A DNA stretch of 64,000 bases from Ochotona curzoniae (GCF_017591425.1 NW_024467101.1:13218918-13282917); one strand, 5' to 3'; counted from the first letter of the stretch, positions 11,385 to 22,898 are shown. Numbers and translations: made by a program. The notes: generated by a model from the letters alone, not told the origin.

Positions 11385-11640
11385 TTTATTTTTGCAGCAG
11401 TTTGAAATCTCTGGCCATATGGAGAAGGTTGCAGAGATTTCCCATGACTCCTCTGTCTCTCCTCGTGCACAGCTTCCTCCACGATCAATACCCACTCCAG
11501 AATATGGTCATTACAGTGGACGATCCTGCGCTGTTATGTCATAATCATCCAAAGTTGACTTTCTGTACGTGTTCATTTTTAGCATTGAGCCTTCCATAAG
11601 GCTGTATACCGATTGTACCAGTGAAATTTTTTTAACCTTT
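11385..11640 (-). mobile_element. L1 3' end fragment (old)
   Basis: Antisense L1M 3' UTR features: AGATTTCCCATGACTCCTCT, CACAGCTTCCTCCACGATCA and TCATCCAAAGTTGACTTTCT. Confidence 0.65.
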
Positions 11641-11714
11641 CCAAATCATGCAGTTGTACTTAGAGACTCCCGGTTGCCTTCCCAACTCATATTTCTCTTG
11701 TTGGTCATATGCCA

Positions 11715-11917
11715 TCACACGGCAGAGAGAGCTCCCATCAGCTAGTCTATGGGGCTGGGAACTCACTTCATGTCACAACTCAGTTACTTGGGTGATCTCT
11801 GCTGTTGCTTCCCAGGGTGGCACTGGCAGCAAGTTGGAGGCAGGAACTGGAGCTGGGCATCGAACCCAGGCTCTCCAACATGGAATGTGTGGGCTAACCA
11901 CTAAGCTGTGTATACTG
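11715..11917 (-). mobile_element. CSINE fragment
   Basis: Body from GGCAGAGAGAGCTCCCATC to GGCTAACCACTAAGC; 3' end absent. Confidence 0.65.
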
Positions 11918-12226
11918 GAAATGACTGACAGAGGAGAACCAAATCTGTTGATTCTTGATGTGACACAGTCACATCTGGAGTCAGTAGAAATCAGTGGTTG
12001 GTCATAATGGAGACAAACCTGCCAAGTACTGTGGGCATCGCATCATCCTGGATTTTGCAATAGGCAGGGGAAAATATTGTTTGAGACCAGGGTCAACTCT
12101 GCTGAGTTCTTCACCCAGAACGCTGTTTCTCTGAGCAGCTGGAGGGACAATTTACATATTCATGCATTCTGAGTACTTTTTTGCACTTTTAAAGCACTTA
12201 ATTTTTTTCTTGCAAGACTAGCTTAA
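11918..12226. other. Unassigned sequence
   Basis: No gene or recognisable repeat between two SINEs. Confidence 0.35.
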
Positions 12227-12227
12227 G

Positions 12228-12515
12228 GGGTTGGGATTGTGGTCCAGTAGATTAGTATGATGTCGCCATTCCCACATCAGCACTGGTTCGAGTCCTGGCT
12301 GTTCCGCTTGCCATTCAGTTTCCTGTAGAAGCACCTGCCATCCAGGTGAGAGACCTGGGCGGAGTTCTGACTCCTGACTTCAGCATGGCATGACCCTGGC
12401 CATTGCAGCTGTGGGGGGAGGGGGAGATTGAACCAACAGAATGAGACATCTTTCTTTTCTTTTACCTCTCTCTCTGCTGCTCTTTCAAATAAATAAAATA
12501 GATCTTAAAAAGAGA
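12228..12515 (+). mobile_element. CSINE, older subfamily
   Basis: Head GGGGTTGGGATTGTGGTCC and tail TTTCAAATAAATAAAATAGA. Confidence 0.85.
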
Positions 12516-12522
12516 AGAGACT

Positions 12523-12820
12523 GGGCCGGGCACGATAGCGTAGTGGTTTAAGTCCTTGCCTTAAGCACGCCGGGATCCCATATGGGCACCCATCTAGCTC
12601 CCTGCTTGTGGCCTGGGAATGCAGTCAAGGACAGCCCAAAGCCTTGGGACCCTATATCCATGTGGAGACCTGGAAGAAGCTCCTGGCTCCTGGCTTTGGA
12701 TCGGCTCGGCTCCGGCCATTGTGCTCACTTGGGGAGTGAATCAATGGACAGAAGATCTTCCTCTCTGTATATCTGCCTTTCCAATAAAAATAAATAAATC
12801 TTTAAAAAAAAAAAAAAAGA
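12523..12820 (+). mobile_element. CSINE, young, with internal deletion
   Basis: Head GGGCCGGGCACGATAGCGTA close to consensus. About 28 bases are missing between CATATGGGCACC and CATCTAGCTCC, which removes the B box. Confidence 0.9.
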
Positions 12821-12964
12821 GAGAGAGGAGAAACTGTAGGGTTGTATATCCCACGTGCTAACCGAACAATGCTAGACTTCAAATTCCTCGAATCAAGCCT
12901 ATTGTATGTGGCTGGACGTGACATAACACGCCTAATTGGGATAATGACAGTGGGGAAAGCGTGG

Positions 12965-13130
12965 TATTGGGCTGTGGCTCTCAAACATGCTCCAGGACCA
13001 GAGCAGCAGCATCACCCTGGCACTTGTTAAAAATGTACATTCTTGAGCTCCACCCAAGCCCTCTGCTTCAGAGCCGCTGGGGGTGGGGCCAGTGCTGTGT
13101 GTTGGAACAAGCCCTCTAGAGAATTCTGAT
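12965..13130 (-). mobile_element. MER5A-like hAT nonautonomous element
   Basis: GTGGCTCTCAAACATGCTCC start, CAGCAGCATCACCCTGGCAC and GCTGGGGGTGGGGCC match the MER5A layout read in reverse. Confidence 0.75.
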
Positions 13131-13159
13131 CCCTCAAGTCAACAGACGTTCCCATCTCT

Positions 13160-13330
13160 CCGGCTTCCCAAGGAGGACACTGTGTGCCCTTAGACAAGTA
13201 ACTGCCCCTCTCTGGACCTGTGTCCTCTCAACCAACCTTACAGAATAATAGGGAAGATTAAATGAGATACCACTGAGGAAGCATAGAGCAGACAGCTGCT
13301 GCCTGTCAGGGGTGGTTGCTATTGTGATTA
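13160..13330 (+). mobile_element. MIR
   Basis: GCCCTTAGACAAGTAACTGC and AGGGAAGATTAAATGAGATA. Confidence 0.65.
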
Positions 13331-13349
13331 ATAGGACTGTTTTTGCTAG

Positions 13350-13684
13350 AAATCTTTTTTTTTTTTTTTAAGTTTTTTTCTTTATTGGAATGTGAGATAC
13401 ACAGAGAGGAGAAGAGACAGAGAAGAAGCTCTTCTGTCCAATGGTTCACTCCCCAGTTGGCCACAGTGGCTGGAGCTGAGCCTATCCGAAGACAGGAGCT
13501 TCTTCTGGGTCTCCCATGCGGGTGCAGGGTCACCAGGCTTTGGGCCGTCCTCACCTGCTCTCCCAGGCCACAAGCAGGGAGCTGGATGGGGAAGCAGGGC
13601 TGCTGGGATTGAAACCGGCACCCATATAGGATCCCGACACATGCAAGGCGAGGGCTTTAGCCACTAGGCTATCATGCTGGGCCC
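13350..13684 (-). mobile_element. CSINE, full length
   Basis: Poly-T start; the head ends CATGCTGGGCCC. Confidence 0.9.
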
Positions 13685-13844
13685 ACTAGGAATGAGTTTT
13701 TAACATTACTACTAGGCATTCATGATTGGTAGCTCTGGCGGAGGTGAAAATACATTTGGAAGGGAGAAAAGATGTTAGAAAACTTGAAATGTTTATGAGG
13801 CACCCCTTGTATTCCCCAAATAAAGTATAAGTCATTGCTATTCT

Positions 13845-13935
13845 ATTCCCTACCCACTTTGCAGATGTGGAGACTGAGGGTTGGTGAGGCTGAACAGCAA
13901 CTGAGAAGTAACAGAGCTAAGACCTGATCACATCC
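13845..13935 (-). mobile_element. MIR fragment
   Basis: CCCACTTTGCAGATGTGGAG with AACAGAGCTAAGACCTGA. Confidence 0.55.
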
Positions 13936-14254
13936 GTGTGTCCCATCCACCCCCAGGGAGTCTCAAACAAATCAGACAGACTGCACAATCCTTCATGTCT
14001 CCTACACACATCCCCTCCACCCCCCCAAAAAAAAGCCCCATCTGTCCTCGGAGTCTGGCTGTTTCTACTACCCTGGGATTCCCTGCTGGGCTCACAGCAG
14101 GACTGTCTTCTTAGGGCTCTACGAGTCAGAGAAGTCAGGCCTTTCCATTCATCTGCGCAGGGCTTGCCTGGTTCTGTTCCCCTCCCGTTTCTGGTGCCCG
14201 GGACACTTGCCAAACCCCAAACAACACAGGCATGATTCCCTTTGAGACCTGAGA

Positions 14255-14395
14255 AAGGAACTCATCAATGCATTTACTCATGAATGTACCAGCCATTTCA
14301 CCTGCTATGCGCCAGAAACTAGGGATACAGATGAGTGAAACAGACATGCCCAGAAGGTGACTGTTTACAAGGAGGACACATAGAATGAGGGTGCC
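14255..14395 (-). mobile_element. L2 3' end fragment
   Basis: TGCATTTACTCATGAATG, CTGCTATGCGCCAGAAAC and AGGGATACAGATGAGTGAAA are the reversed L2 terminus. Confidence 0.65.
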
Positions 14396-14457
14396 TGTCT
14401 TTTTTTTTTTTTGAGGGGGAGGGGGGCAGGGAATGCAGCTGCTGGTTACAGGCATTT

Positions 14458-14712
14458 TAAAATGATGTTTATTAATTTTCACTTATGGGAGGGCAAGAGA
14501 GATCTTCCACTGACTGATTCACTCCCCGAGTGCCCACAACATCTGGGCCTTCCAAGTTGGTGGCACGGACCCAAGGACTTGAGCCAATAGCAGCTGCCTC
14601 TGGATCTCATTAGCAGAGGGCTGGATCAGAAGCAGGGTGGGACTGGATGCTGGGCACTGCTATGGGCAGTGGGTGTCCCAGGCTGCAGTGCCCGCTCCTG
14701 GTGCAGGGATTG
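14458..14712 (-). mobile_element. CSINE, old
   Basis: GATCTTCCACTGACTGATTC to TGCAGTGCCCGCTCCTGG; the tRNA-like head is eroded. Confidence 0.7.
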
Positions 14713-14714
14713 GG

Positions 14715-15720
14715 AGAGGGAAGGAGTGAGTGGGTGGGAGGTCTCTATTTGTCTCTCTTTCCTTCTTTCTTGGTACCTTTTGAATTGAGAGGAGAGGAAA
14801 GGGAGAGTTGGGGAGGAGAGAGGAAAGGAGAAGAGGGGAGAAGAAAAGAGTTGTATAAAGCCGGTGGAGCTGTGGAACACCTCGTATAAAGCCCCCATCT
14901 CCTTTTTATTTTCGTTTTTGTTAGTAGCTTTGATAAACGCAGCCCCATTCTCAGCTAAGGCTGGGAGTGTCCTTCACACCTGCCTGCACACCCTTTCCGC
15001 AGGCCCAGCCTCCCCCTCATTCACTGGGTGATCCTCTCGGAACCTCGACTCCTCCATCCAGATGTGGGGCCCACATCTGGCGGGCACACAGTAAGCACTC
15101 AAAAAATTCAGGTTCCGCGAGCGTGTCCTTAGAACAGCCCTCCACACTCTTCTCCTTCCTGGGCTTCTCTGTGGTTCTCTCTCTAACACACACAAAGACA
15201 TTTTTGAAGCCTCTTGTCTCTTGTTTCTCAGCGAGGTTTTATTTCTAGGCCGTGCCTCATTGTGAATGTGAAAAGGAGAAAGCCAAGGCCCTGCGTAGAC
15301 CTTTCATGTGTAAATCAGCCCGGGCCAGGAGCACGGGGTCACCAGGAGGGGGATTTCACTCTTAATTACTCCGAGAGAAAGCCGCCAGGAGGGAGGCCTG
15401 GCCCTGGGCCCCTTGCTCCCCAGGCTGGGGAAGCGGCTGTTTCTCCCCTGCCTTGGCCAGCCTGAGCTGAGGCAGGCACGTCCTGGGCCTGGCCTTGGAC
15501 TTGTGCTGAAGCCCGGCCAAGGCCGAGGCGCAGGTGTCTCCTGGGAACAGGGCCCCAAGTGAGGGGGTGATGCTGGGGTGCAGAACAAGAGCACAAAGCT
15601 TGGCAGAATGGGAGGAAGTCTTGGATGACCGGGTACAGGGCCGGGGAAGGGAGATGGAATTAAAATATATATATATATTTTTCTCTAAAGATCTTTTCTT
15701 CATCTTGTCTTTTCCAGTGT
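14715..15720. other. Repeat-poor segment, candidate conserved noncoding block
   Basis: No gene assigned. About 900 bases without interspersed repeats, including CCTTTCATGTGTAAATCAGC (15299-15318) and a TTAATTAC homeodomain-type word (15361-15368) in a moderately G+C-rich context. A purine-rich stretch lies at 14790-14850. Confidence 0.4.
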
Positions 15721-15724
15721 AAAA

Positions 15725-16150
15725 AAAAAAAAAAAGATGAAAAGATGCTTTAGGATAAAAAGCATGACTTTTAGTATTTTTATTCAGGGGATGAGTTTGG
15801 AATGGAGGCAGGACACATTATTCACGTTTTCTTTACCCATGTCTTCACCTTCGACTTATTACAGAGACAATGTGCTGCATTTTGTCCTTAATTTTCAAAA
15901 GTTAATTTTGTTTTCTGATCAGAAAAAAAATTCATATTCACTAATACCCAGAAAATGAAAATATAATTCACCCATGGTCCTGCCCTCCCCGAATTACTTT
16001 TAATATTCAGGTAAATTACTTTGATCATTTATTTCAATGCAAAGTTGTTTTGACTTTATTTGTGTTTGCTTATTTTGCACACTTACAGGGCATACTTTCA
16101 GTACAATTTAACATTGGGTTTGTTTTTTTTCCATTTCTTTTCCTTTTCAT
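15725..16150. other. A/T-rich unassigned sequence
   Basis: Starts with an A15 run (15721-15735); may be decayed LINE sequence but I cannot place it. Confidence 0.35.
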
Positions 16151-16155
16151 ATGGT

Positions 16156-16488
16156 TTTTAAAAAAGATTTACTTATTTCTGTTGGAAAGGCAGATATACA
16201 GAGAGGAGGAGAGACAGAAAGGAAGATCTTCTGTCCGATGATTCACTCTCCAAGTGACCACAATGGCCAGAGCTGCGTCAATGTGTAGCCAGGAGTCAGG
16301 AGCTTCTTCTGGGTCTCCCACGTGGGTGCAGGGTCCCAAGGCTTTGGGCCGTCCTCAACTGCTTTCCCAGGCCACAAGCGGGGAGCTGGATGGGAAGCAG
16401 GGCTGCCAGGATAAGAACTGGCGACCATATGGAATTCTGGTGCATGCAGGGCAAGGACTTTAGCTACTAGGCTACTATGCCGGTTTCA
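16156..16488 (-). mobile_element. CSINE, full length
   Basis: AAAGATTTACTTATTTCTGT to ACTATGCCGGTTTC. Confidence 0.9.
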
Positions 16489-16494
16489 TGTGAT

Positions 16495-16925
16495 TTTTAA
16501 TACAGATTTTTGTAATGGGATGGTAAAAACTTGAAACCCAAAATACACATACCACTGAGCCCCAACAATTGCACATCCAAAAGTTTGTTTTGCCCATATA
16601 TTCACATGCAGGTACATGGTAGAAACAGATTTCTTGCTTGTAGTGATTGTTAAAAGCAAAGGCCAGAAACGACCTTGATGGCCATCAACAGGGGATTAAT
16701 GAAGTGAACCATAAGATAACATTACAGCGGAATGCTTTGTTGTCATTGAAGAACATGTCATACATGCAAAGATATCCTAAAATTTGTATTATATTGAATA
16801 ACAAAGCAAGTCCCCAAATAAGTTGTCTGATTCTCTATTTTCTAAATTAATAATCCTAACTAAATGTGGAAAAACACACATGAAAGTGGTAACAGTTATA
16901 TTTGGGGAAGGAATGTAACAGGTAA
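16495..16925 (+). mobile_element. L1 3' region fragment (old)
   Basis: CAACAATTGCACATCCAAAA, GATGGCCATCAACAGGGG and GGAATGCTTTGTTGTCATTG are typical L1M 3' sequence in sense orientation. Confidence 0.75.
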
Positions 16926-16945
16926 AGAATGATCAAGAATTTGTA

Positions 16946-17222
16946 CTCAGGATCTGGCATTGTGGTGCAGTGGATTAAGCCACCATTTGGTGTGCTTGTA
17001 ATCCATAGGGGAATGCCCATTGAAGTCCAGGCTGCACCTGGAGGACAATGGATGATGGCTCAAGTACTTGGGTCCTTACCACCTACCTGGAGACCTAATG
17101 GAGGTCTGGGTTACTACCTTGGCTTGGCCCAGCATTGGCTGCTGCAGTCACTTGGAAAGTGAACCAGGGGCTGGAAGAATGTTTTCTGTCACTCTGTTTA
17201 TCAAGTAGATTAAAATAAGCAC
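16946..17222 (+). mobile_element. CSINE, older subfamily
   Basis: GATCTGGCATTGTGGTGCAG head; the tail reads CAAGTAGATTAAAATAAG. Confidence 0.8.
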
Positions 17223-17273
17223 TTAACCATTAATAATAATAATTTTTTATCTCACCTTTTATCTTTGTGATCA

Positions 17274-17563
17274 AAATTTTTAAAATGAATTTATTTGAAA
17301 GGCAGAATTACAGAGAGGGAAAGAGAGAGAGAAATCTCCCATCTGCTGGTTCATTCCCCAGGTGGCCACAATGGCCAAGGCTGGGTCAAGGCAAAGCCAG
17401 GATCCAGGAGCTTCTTTCAGGTCTCCCTCATGAACGTAGAGGCCCAAGGTCTTCATTGCGTTCCCAGTCCATTAGCGGGGAGCTGAATCAGAAACAGAGC
17501 ACCATATGGGATGCTGGTGCCACAGGTGAAGGATAAGGGTGCTACTTCACCGTGCCAGCCCTC
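17274..17563 (-). mobile_element. CSINE
   Basis: AATTTATTTGAAAGGCAGAA to TTCACCGTGCCAGCCC. Confidence 0.85.
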
Positions 17564-17574
17564 GAGCCTGGAAT

Positions 17575-17795
17575 TTTAACTCCAGCTGCTCAGTTCCCTT
17601 TTATTGTGCCTGGGAAAGTAGTGAAAGATGGCCCAAGTGTTTGACCCCGACACCCACGTGGGAGATGTGGGCAGAGTACGGGCTGTTGGCTTCAGCCTGC
17701 TCAGCCCAACCATTGTGACTCTTTGGGGAGTGAACAAGCAGGTGGAAGATTTCTCCCTCTATCACTCTGCCTGTCAAATAAATAGATATCCCTTA
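17575..17795 (+). mobile_element. CSINE, head truncated
   Basis: Starts in the middle (CCAGCTGCTCAGTTCC), immediately after the head of the reverse copy, giving a head-to-head pair. Confidence 0.75.
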
Positions 17796-18118
17796 AATAC
17801 CATCCCAAACAACCACTGTTAACAACTTCTGGTTTTATCTCTAAATACATTTTGTAACTTAAAAAAAAATATATAGCTAGAATAATATAACAGAAACGAT
17901 TCCATTACAGGAAAGTTAGAAAGTAAATACCACTCAAACCTTTCTGTTAGGATAGTATTTATATTTTAGGATATAAATTGGATATTTTCTACACAGTTTT
18001 CTCTGGGAAATTAATTTTGGTCTTTTCTTAAACTGTTTCTTCTACACATATGAATTTGTGTTTTATTTTTATTCACGTGATATTTTGCTATGCTCTCCCA
18101 TGTTCTCTCTCTCTTTCT
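17796..18118. other. A/T-rich unassigned sequence
   Basis: Likely decayed LINE; no specific signature. Confidence 0.35.
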
Positions 18119-18424
18119 TTTTTAAAGATTTATTTATTTTTATTCAAAAAACATTTATAGAAAGGAGAGACAGAAAAAGATCTTCCATCTGCTGGTTCAC
18201 TCCCCAAGTGGCCACAATTGCCAGAGCTGAGCCGATCTGAAGCCAGGAGCCAGGAGCTTCTTCCTGGTGTCTCATGCGGGTTCAGGGTCCCAAGGTTTTG
18301 CTTTCTGAAGCCATTAAGCAGGGAGCTAGATGGCAATTAGAGCAGCTGGAACACAACTGGAGTCCGTATGGGATCCTGGTGTGTGTAAGACCAGGATTTA
18401 GCCACTGAGCTATTGCACTGGGCC
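18119..18424 (-). mobile_element. CSINE
   Basis: TTTTAAAGATTTATTTATTT to GCTATTGCACTGGGCC. Confidence 0.88.
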
Positions 18425-18497
18425 TTTTTTTTTTTTTATGTTTTCATAAACATTTTGCAAGTATGATTTTATTTGTCTTTAAAGATTCATTTGTTTT

Positions 18498-18828
18498 TTT
18501 TTTTTAAAGATTTATTTTTATTATTTCTTTATTGGAAAGGCAGATATACAGAGAGGAGAGACAGAGAGGAAGATCTTCCGTCCGATGATTCACTCCCCAA
18601 GTGAGCGCAACGGCCGATACTATGCCTATCTGAAGCCAGGAGCCTCTTCTGGGTCTCCCGCGTGGGTGCAGGGTCCCAAAGCTTTGGGCCGTCCTCGACT
18701 GCTTTCCCGGGCCACAGGCAGGGAGCTGGAAGGGAAGTGGAGCTGCGGGGACTAGAACCGGCGCCCATATGGGATCCCGGGCGTGCAAGGCGAGGACCTT
18801 AACCACTTGCGCCACCGCGCCAGGCCCC
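18498..18828 (-). mobile_element. CSINE, young, with perfect target duplication
   Basis: Near consensus, including the B box (GGACTAGAACC on this strand). The 18-base duplication TAAAGATTCATTTGTTTT flanks it at 18480-18497 and 18829-18846. Confidence 0.95.
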
Positions 18829-18849
18829 TAAAGATTCATTTGTTTTGGG

Positions 18850-18964
18850 AGGGAGGTGAGGGGGTATACGGATGCTTCTGCAGTACAAGGAGCTGTCGTA
18901 ATCCTCTATTTTGCGTGGTAGCCAATAAAGGCTGTTCATACTTGCAAAAAAAAAAAAAAAAAAA
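18850..18964 (+). pseudogene. Tiny polyadenylated retrocopy (5'-truncated processed transcript)
   Basis: About 95 bases end in AATAAAGGCTGTTCATACTTGC directly followed by A19. The AATAAA signal (18924-18929) lies 17 bases before the tail. Flanks GATTCATTTGTTTTGGG (before) and GGTTCATTTGTTTGGG (after) look like a decayed target duplication. The parent transcript is not recognised; it is not a CSINE. Confidence 0.65.
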
Positions 18965-19255
18965 GGTTCATTTGTTTGGGTTACAGAGAGAAGCAGTCAG
19001 AGATCTTCTATCTGCTGAAGCACTCCCCAGTGGCTACAACAGATAGGACTGAGCCAGGAGCCTCGTCTAGGTTTTTTGGGTCTCCCACATGGGTTCAGGG
19101 TCTCAAGGGTTTGGGCCATCCTTGACTGTTTTCCCAGGCCACAAGCAGGGAGCTGGATGCGAAGCGGGGCTGCTGGGACATGAACCAGCGTCTATCTGAT
19201 ATCCCAGCAGTTGAAGGGGGAGGATTTAGCCAATAGAGCCATTGAATCAGACCTC
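18965..19255 (-). mobile_element. CSINE, old host of the two insertions to its left
   Basis: Resumes at GGTTCATTTGTTTGGGTTAC. Its first bases are the AAAGATTCATTTGTTT found again at 18481 and 18831, so its 3' end was duplicated by the later insertions. Confidence 0.8.
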
Positions 19256-19445
19256 CAAGCAATTTTTTCCTTAGACATTCCCCTGCTAATGAAGTGCTGC
19301 ATTGCTTCCAAGTATTTGCAGTGATGAATAGCTCTGATGAATATTTTATACTTTCATTTTTCTCCTTCTCAGTTGACATCCTTAGATCTCAACAGTAGTT
19401 ACTGGGCATCGCCAATTCATTTCTCATAAGACTCACACTTCTGTT

Positions 19446-19700
19446 TTATTTCTTATTTGTTTATTTCTTTATTGATGGAGAGGTAGACATGCAGAGACAA
19501 ATCTGTCTGCTGGTTTACTCCCCAAGTAGCTGCAGTTGCAGACTGGTCCAGACTGAAGCCAGAAACCCTAACTCAATCCAGGTCTCCCCTGGGTCTCAGG
19601 GGCTCTCAGTCAGGATGCATGAGCAGGAGACCAGAGGAGAGGCAGAGCAGCTGGGAGTGGAACTTGAAACTGGAATACGGGATGTGGGTGTCCCTGCATG
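19446..19700 (-). mobile_element. CSINE, old
   Basis: TTATTTGTTTATTTCTTTAT to GAATACGGGATGTGGGTGTC; head lost. Confidence 0.75.
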
Positions 19701-20480
19701 GACAGAAAGTGAGGCCCAGAAAGGGAGTGTGACTATCCAAAGACAGGAAAGAGTGTTTTCCCAGCCATCCTCTGTTGTCTGGTCTCAGGGTGCTAATCTA
19801 GGGGCTCAGGAGCTATAGACGCTTCCCAGTGCTGCTTTAGAAAATCTGCCAGGGGAGCTTTTGGGCTCCAGGAAGACTCAGAGCCTCTCAGAAACACAGT
19901 CACCTCCAGGGCTGGGTGTTGCCTGTCCATCATAAAAAAAGAAAAAGGAAAAAAGGAAATAGCAGTTAGGCAGCCACATGCCCAGACATGGAGGGACTCC
20001 AGCAGCCCTGGTGCATGTTCAGCCATGGCCATTCCATAGTTAGGAGTGTGGAGAGGAGAGAAGGAAAATGCCTGAGGAAAGGATTCTGAAGGAAAACTGC
20101 AAAAAAAATAAAAAAAAAAAATTTAAGCAGTGAAGAGAGGCATGGTGCCTGGGTAAAGGGAACTGGGTATCAGTTGGTCTGTGTGGGTGAAACAGGATGA
20201 AATGCCCCGGCCTGAGTTCCAGCTTCGCGAGTGGGACGTCCAGCTGCAGCCACTGTGTTCTGTTTGTGAGGTTTCAGCAGCACACAGAGAGGCTCTCCTC
20301 AGAGCTGGTCAACCTGGGCTTCTCCGTGATCCCCTCCAGTCACATCTTCTCTTAGCTGAAGGCTGATCTGCCTTCCTCCTCTAGGTGCTGAGTGGTGCCT
20401 TCTGCAAGTGTGAGCCCAGATCTAAGGCCAAAGATGGAAAGGCAACTAATAGGATGAAAAATTCCAAGACCAGGATACTA
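19701..20480. other. Unassigned sequence
   Basis: No gene or clear repeat. Contains A-rich runs at 19936-19960 and 20101-20122. Confidence 0.35.
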
Positions 20481-20487
20481 GGTCCCT

Positions 20488-20716
20488 ATCTGTACATCCA
20501 CATATTCACCCACATTCATCTATGCATCTATCCACCCTCTCATTCTTCTCACACATCCATCTATTCATCTATCCACTGATATACCGACTTTTCCACCCAT
20601 CCACTCACCCATCCACCTACCCATATAGACATCATTAATCTTTCCATTCATCTATCTTCTATCCATTCTTCCATCCATGCGTCCACCCACCCATCCACCC
20701 ATTCATCCATATATAT
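20488..20716 (+). repeat. Degenerate CATC/CATT minisatellite
   Basis: Roughly 230 bases of imperfect 4-base units (CATC, CACC, CATT, TATC) with no regular spacer. Confidence 0.9.
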
Positions 20717-20814
20717 GTCAGTCTATTGGTCTCCAGCCTTCTATGATTCATTGATTCGTGGATAACTATCATCTGTTAACACTAACCACTAATCATAGGG
20801 GCATGTGAATTAAG

Positions 20815-21020
20815 GCTGTGAGTTCTGAAATCCAATTTTTTGAGTTTGAATCCTAATTCTCCACTCCATACCCCATACAAGCTGTGTGACCTGAATAAAA
20901 TTACTTAGGCTCCCTCTGCCTTAATTTCCTCATCTGAGGAGTGCAGGTGACAGTATTATTTATCTGCCTCATATGGTTGTGAACATTAAACGAGCTAATC
21001 CATTTAAAGTACATAAAAGA
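20815..21020 (+). mobile_element. MIR, nearly complete
   Basis: GAGTTTGAATCCTAATTCTC, AAGCTGTGTGACCTGAATAA and TCCTCATCTGAGGAGTGCAG in order. Confidence 0.75.
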
Positions 21021-21021
21021 G

Positions 21022-21672
21022 AAGCACTGTTTGGCACAGTGCTTAAGACACCACCTGGAGAGCCAGTGCAATGGTGTAGCAGGCTAAATCATCTGCTTTT
21101 AGTGCCAGGATATCATATTGATACTGGTTCTAGTCCTATCTGTTCTACTTTCTATCCAGCTCCTTGCACATGGCCTAGGAAAGCAGAAGAGGCTGGTCCT
21201 TGTGCTCCTGCACTCATGTAGGAGATCTGAAAGAAGTTCTAGGCTCCTGGCTTCAGACCAGCCCAACTCCGGCCATTGTGGCCATTTGGGGAGTGAAGCA
21301 GTCAATGGAAGTTCAGTCTGCCTCTCCTTCTCTATGTAATTCTGCATTTTTCAATAAAAATAAATAAATGTTTAAAACAAAAATACACCTCCTGGAACTT
21401 CTTCATCTCATATGGTATTATGGTTTGTCCCACCTCTGTTCTCTGTTCCAGCTTCTTACTAATGCATATCTTGGGAGGCAGCAGGTGTTGGCTCAAGTGC
21501 TTGGGTTCCTGCCAACCTGTGAGAGAGTCAGGTTCAGTTCTTGTCTCTTGGTTTTGGCTTGATCCAGTTCTGGCTGCTGCATGTATTTGGAGGAGTGAAC
21601 GAATAGATAAAAGATCTGTTTTTTTTCTGATCCTGTTTTTTCTTTCTTTTTGCCTTTCGAATGAACAACAAG
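21022..21672 (+). mobile_element. CSINE, old host interrupted by a younger copy
   Basis: Head GCACTGTTTGGCACAGTGC at 21023; resumes at 21385 and ends near CCTTTCGAATGAACAAC. Confidence 0.75.
21061..21384 (+). mobile_element. CSINE nested in CSINE
   Basis: Flanked by ACACCACCTGGA and ACACCTCCTGGA (one mismatch), showing insertion into the older copy. Confidence 0.88.
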
Positions 21673-21675
21673 AAA

Positions 21676-22010
21676 AAATAAAGATTTATTTAATTTTATT
21701 GCAAAGCCAGATTTACAGAGAGAAGGAGAGACAAAGAGAAAGTTCCTCCTTCTACTGGTTTACTCCCCAAATGACCACAACAACCAGAGCTGAACCAATT
21801 CAAAGCTAGGAGCTAGGAGCCTTCTCTAGGTCTCCCATACAGGTGCAGGGTTCCAAAGCTTTGGGCCATCTTCTACTGCCTTCTCAGGTCACAGACAGGG
21901 AGTTGGATGGGAAGTAGAGCAGTCAGGACATGAACCAGTGGCTATATGAGATCCTGGTGCATACAAGGCAGGGATTTTAGCCACTGAGCCCATCGCACTG
22001 GCACCCCCAT
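21676..22010 (-). mobile_element. CSINE, full length
   Basis: AAAGATTTATTTAATTTTAT to CATCGCACTGGC. Confidence 0.9.
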
Positions 22011-22149
22011 CCTGCATTTTTTTTTTAAGTCTTTGACGAACACTGTCAAAAACATTTCTCAAAAGGGTTGTGTTTCTTAGTGCCTCTGTACAAGTGTATA
22101 TGTATGTTCTCTCACTGTGTATATAATATATATAGTATATGTTATATAT

Positions 22150-22325
22150 TTAAATGTCCTGACAGTAACCCAAGGGAGCATATATTATTGTCACTCCCAC
22201 TTGTAGATGAAGAAATTGAGGCACAGAAAGGTAGGAAGATTTGCCCAAAGACCTAGCTGGGATGCAGTCAAACCAGGGTTCAAATTCAGTACTCAAGAGC
22301 ATAATCTGTATACTAGACCCTACAC
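22150..22325 (-). mobile_element. MIR
   Basis: GATGAAGAAATTGAGGCACA and AAACCAGGGTTCAAATTCAG. Confidence 0.7.
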
Positions 22326-22615
22326 TGCCTAACAGGCTCTGAGAAGTCCCAAGAATTCAGTGCAGGGCAGGTAGAGGTATGAGGGATGCACGTCCTTAGG
22401 ACGTCACACCTCCACACACATGCGTGCTCACTGTGCACTTGACTGCATGGGTGCGTGCACATGTTAGTCCGTCCTCTGCTGATACAGCAGCAGCTGGCCT
22501 GGGACATGAGGATGCTCTTGTGCACGGGTTGATTTCCCCACTCGGGTTCCCACAGGTCTCACATCTCCAGTTTTTTCTCTTTCCCTTTAATGCTGGGGAC
22601 GCTTCAGAGCATCTG
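22326..22615. other. Unassigned sequence
   Basis: No gene or recognised repeat; open frames on both strands here look random. Confidence 0.35.
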
Positions 22616-22624
22616 TGGAGAAGC

Positions 22625-22898
22625 AAATGATTAGCCTTAAGGTGCAAGTGAAGAATGACTTCATCCCATATGGACGAGCTCGGGTCCACTTTCCAGCTCT
22701 GGCTCCTGACTCCAGCTTCTACCTAATGTAGGCCCTGGGAGGCAGCAGTGATGGTTCAGGTGACTGAGTTCCTGCCACTCAAGTAGGAGACCTGGGGTGA
22801 GCTCCTGGCTCCTGGCTTCAGCTGGCAGTTTCAGCAGTTGTGGACAGTTGAAGAGTGATGCAGCAGATGGGAGCTCTGTCACTTAGCTTCTTACAGAA
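22625..22898 (+). mobile_element. CSINE, old
   Basis: CATCCCATATGGACGAGCTC to TCTGTCACTTAGCTTCTTAC. Confidence 0.75.

Noticed and set aside
20488..20716. Structured repeat array of special function
   Set aside because: Simple 4-base minisatellite with ordinary decay.
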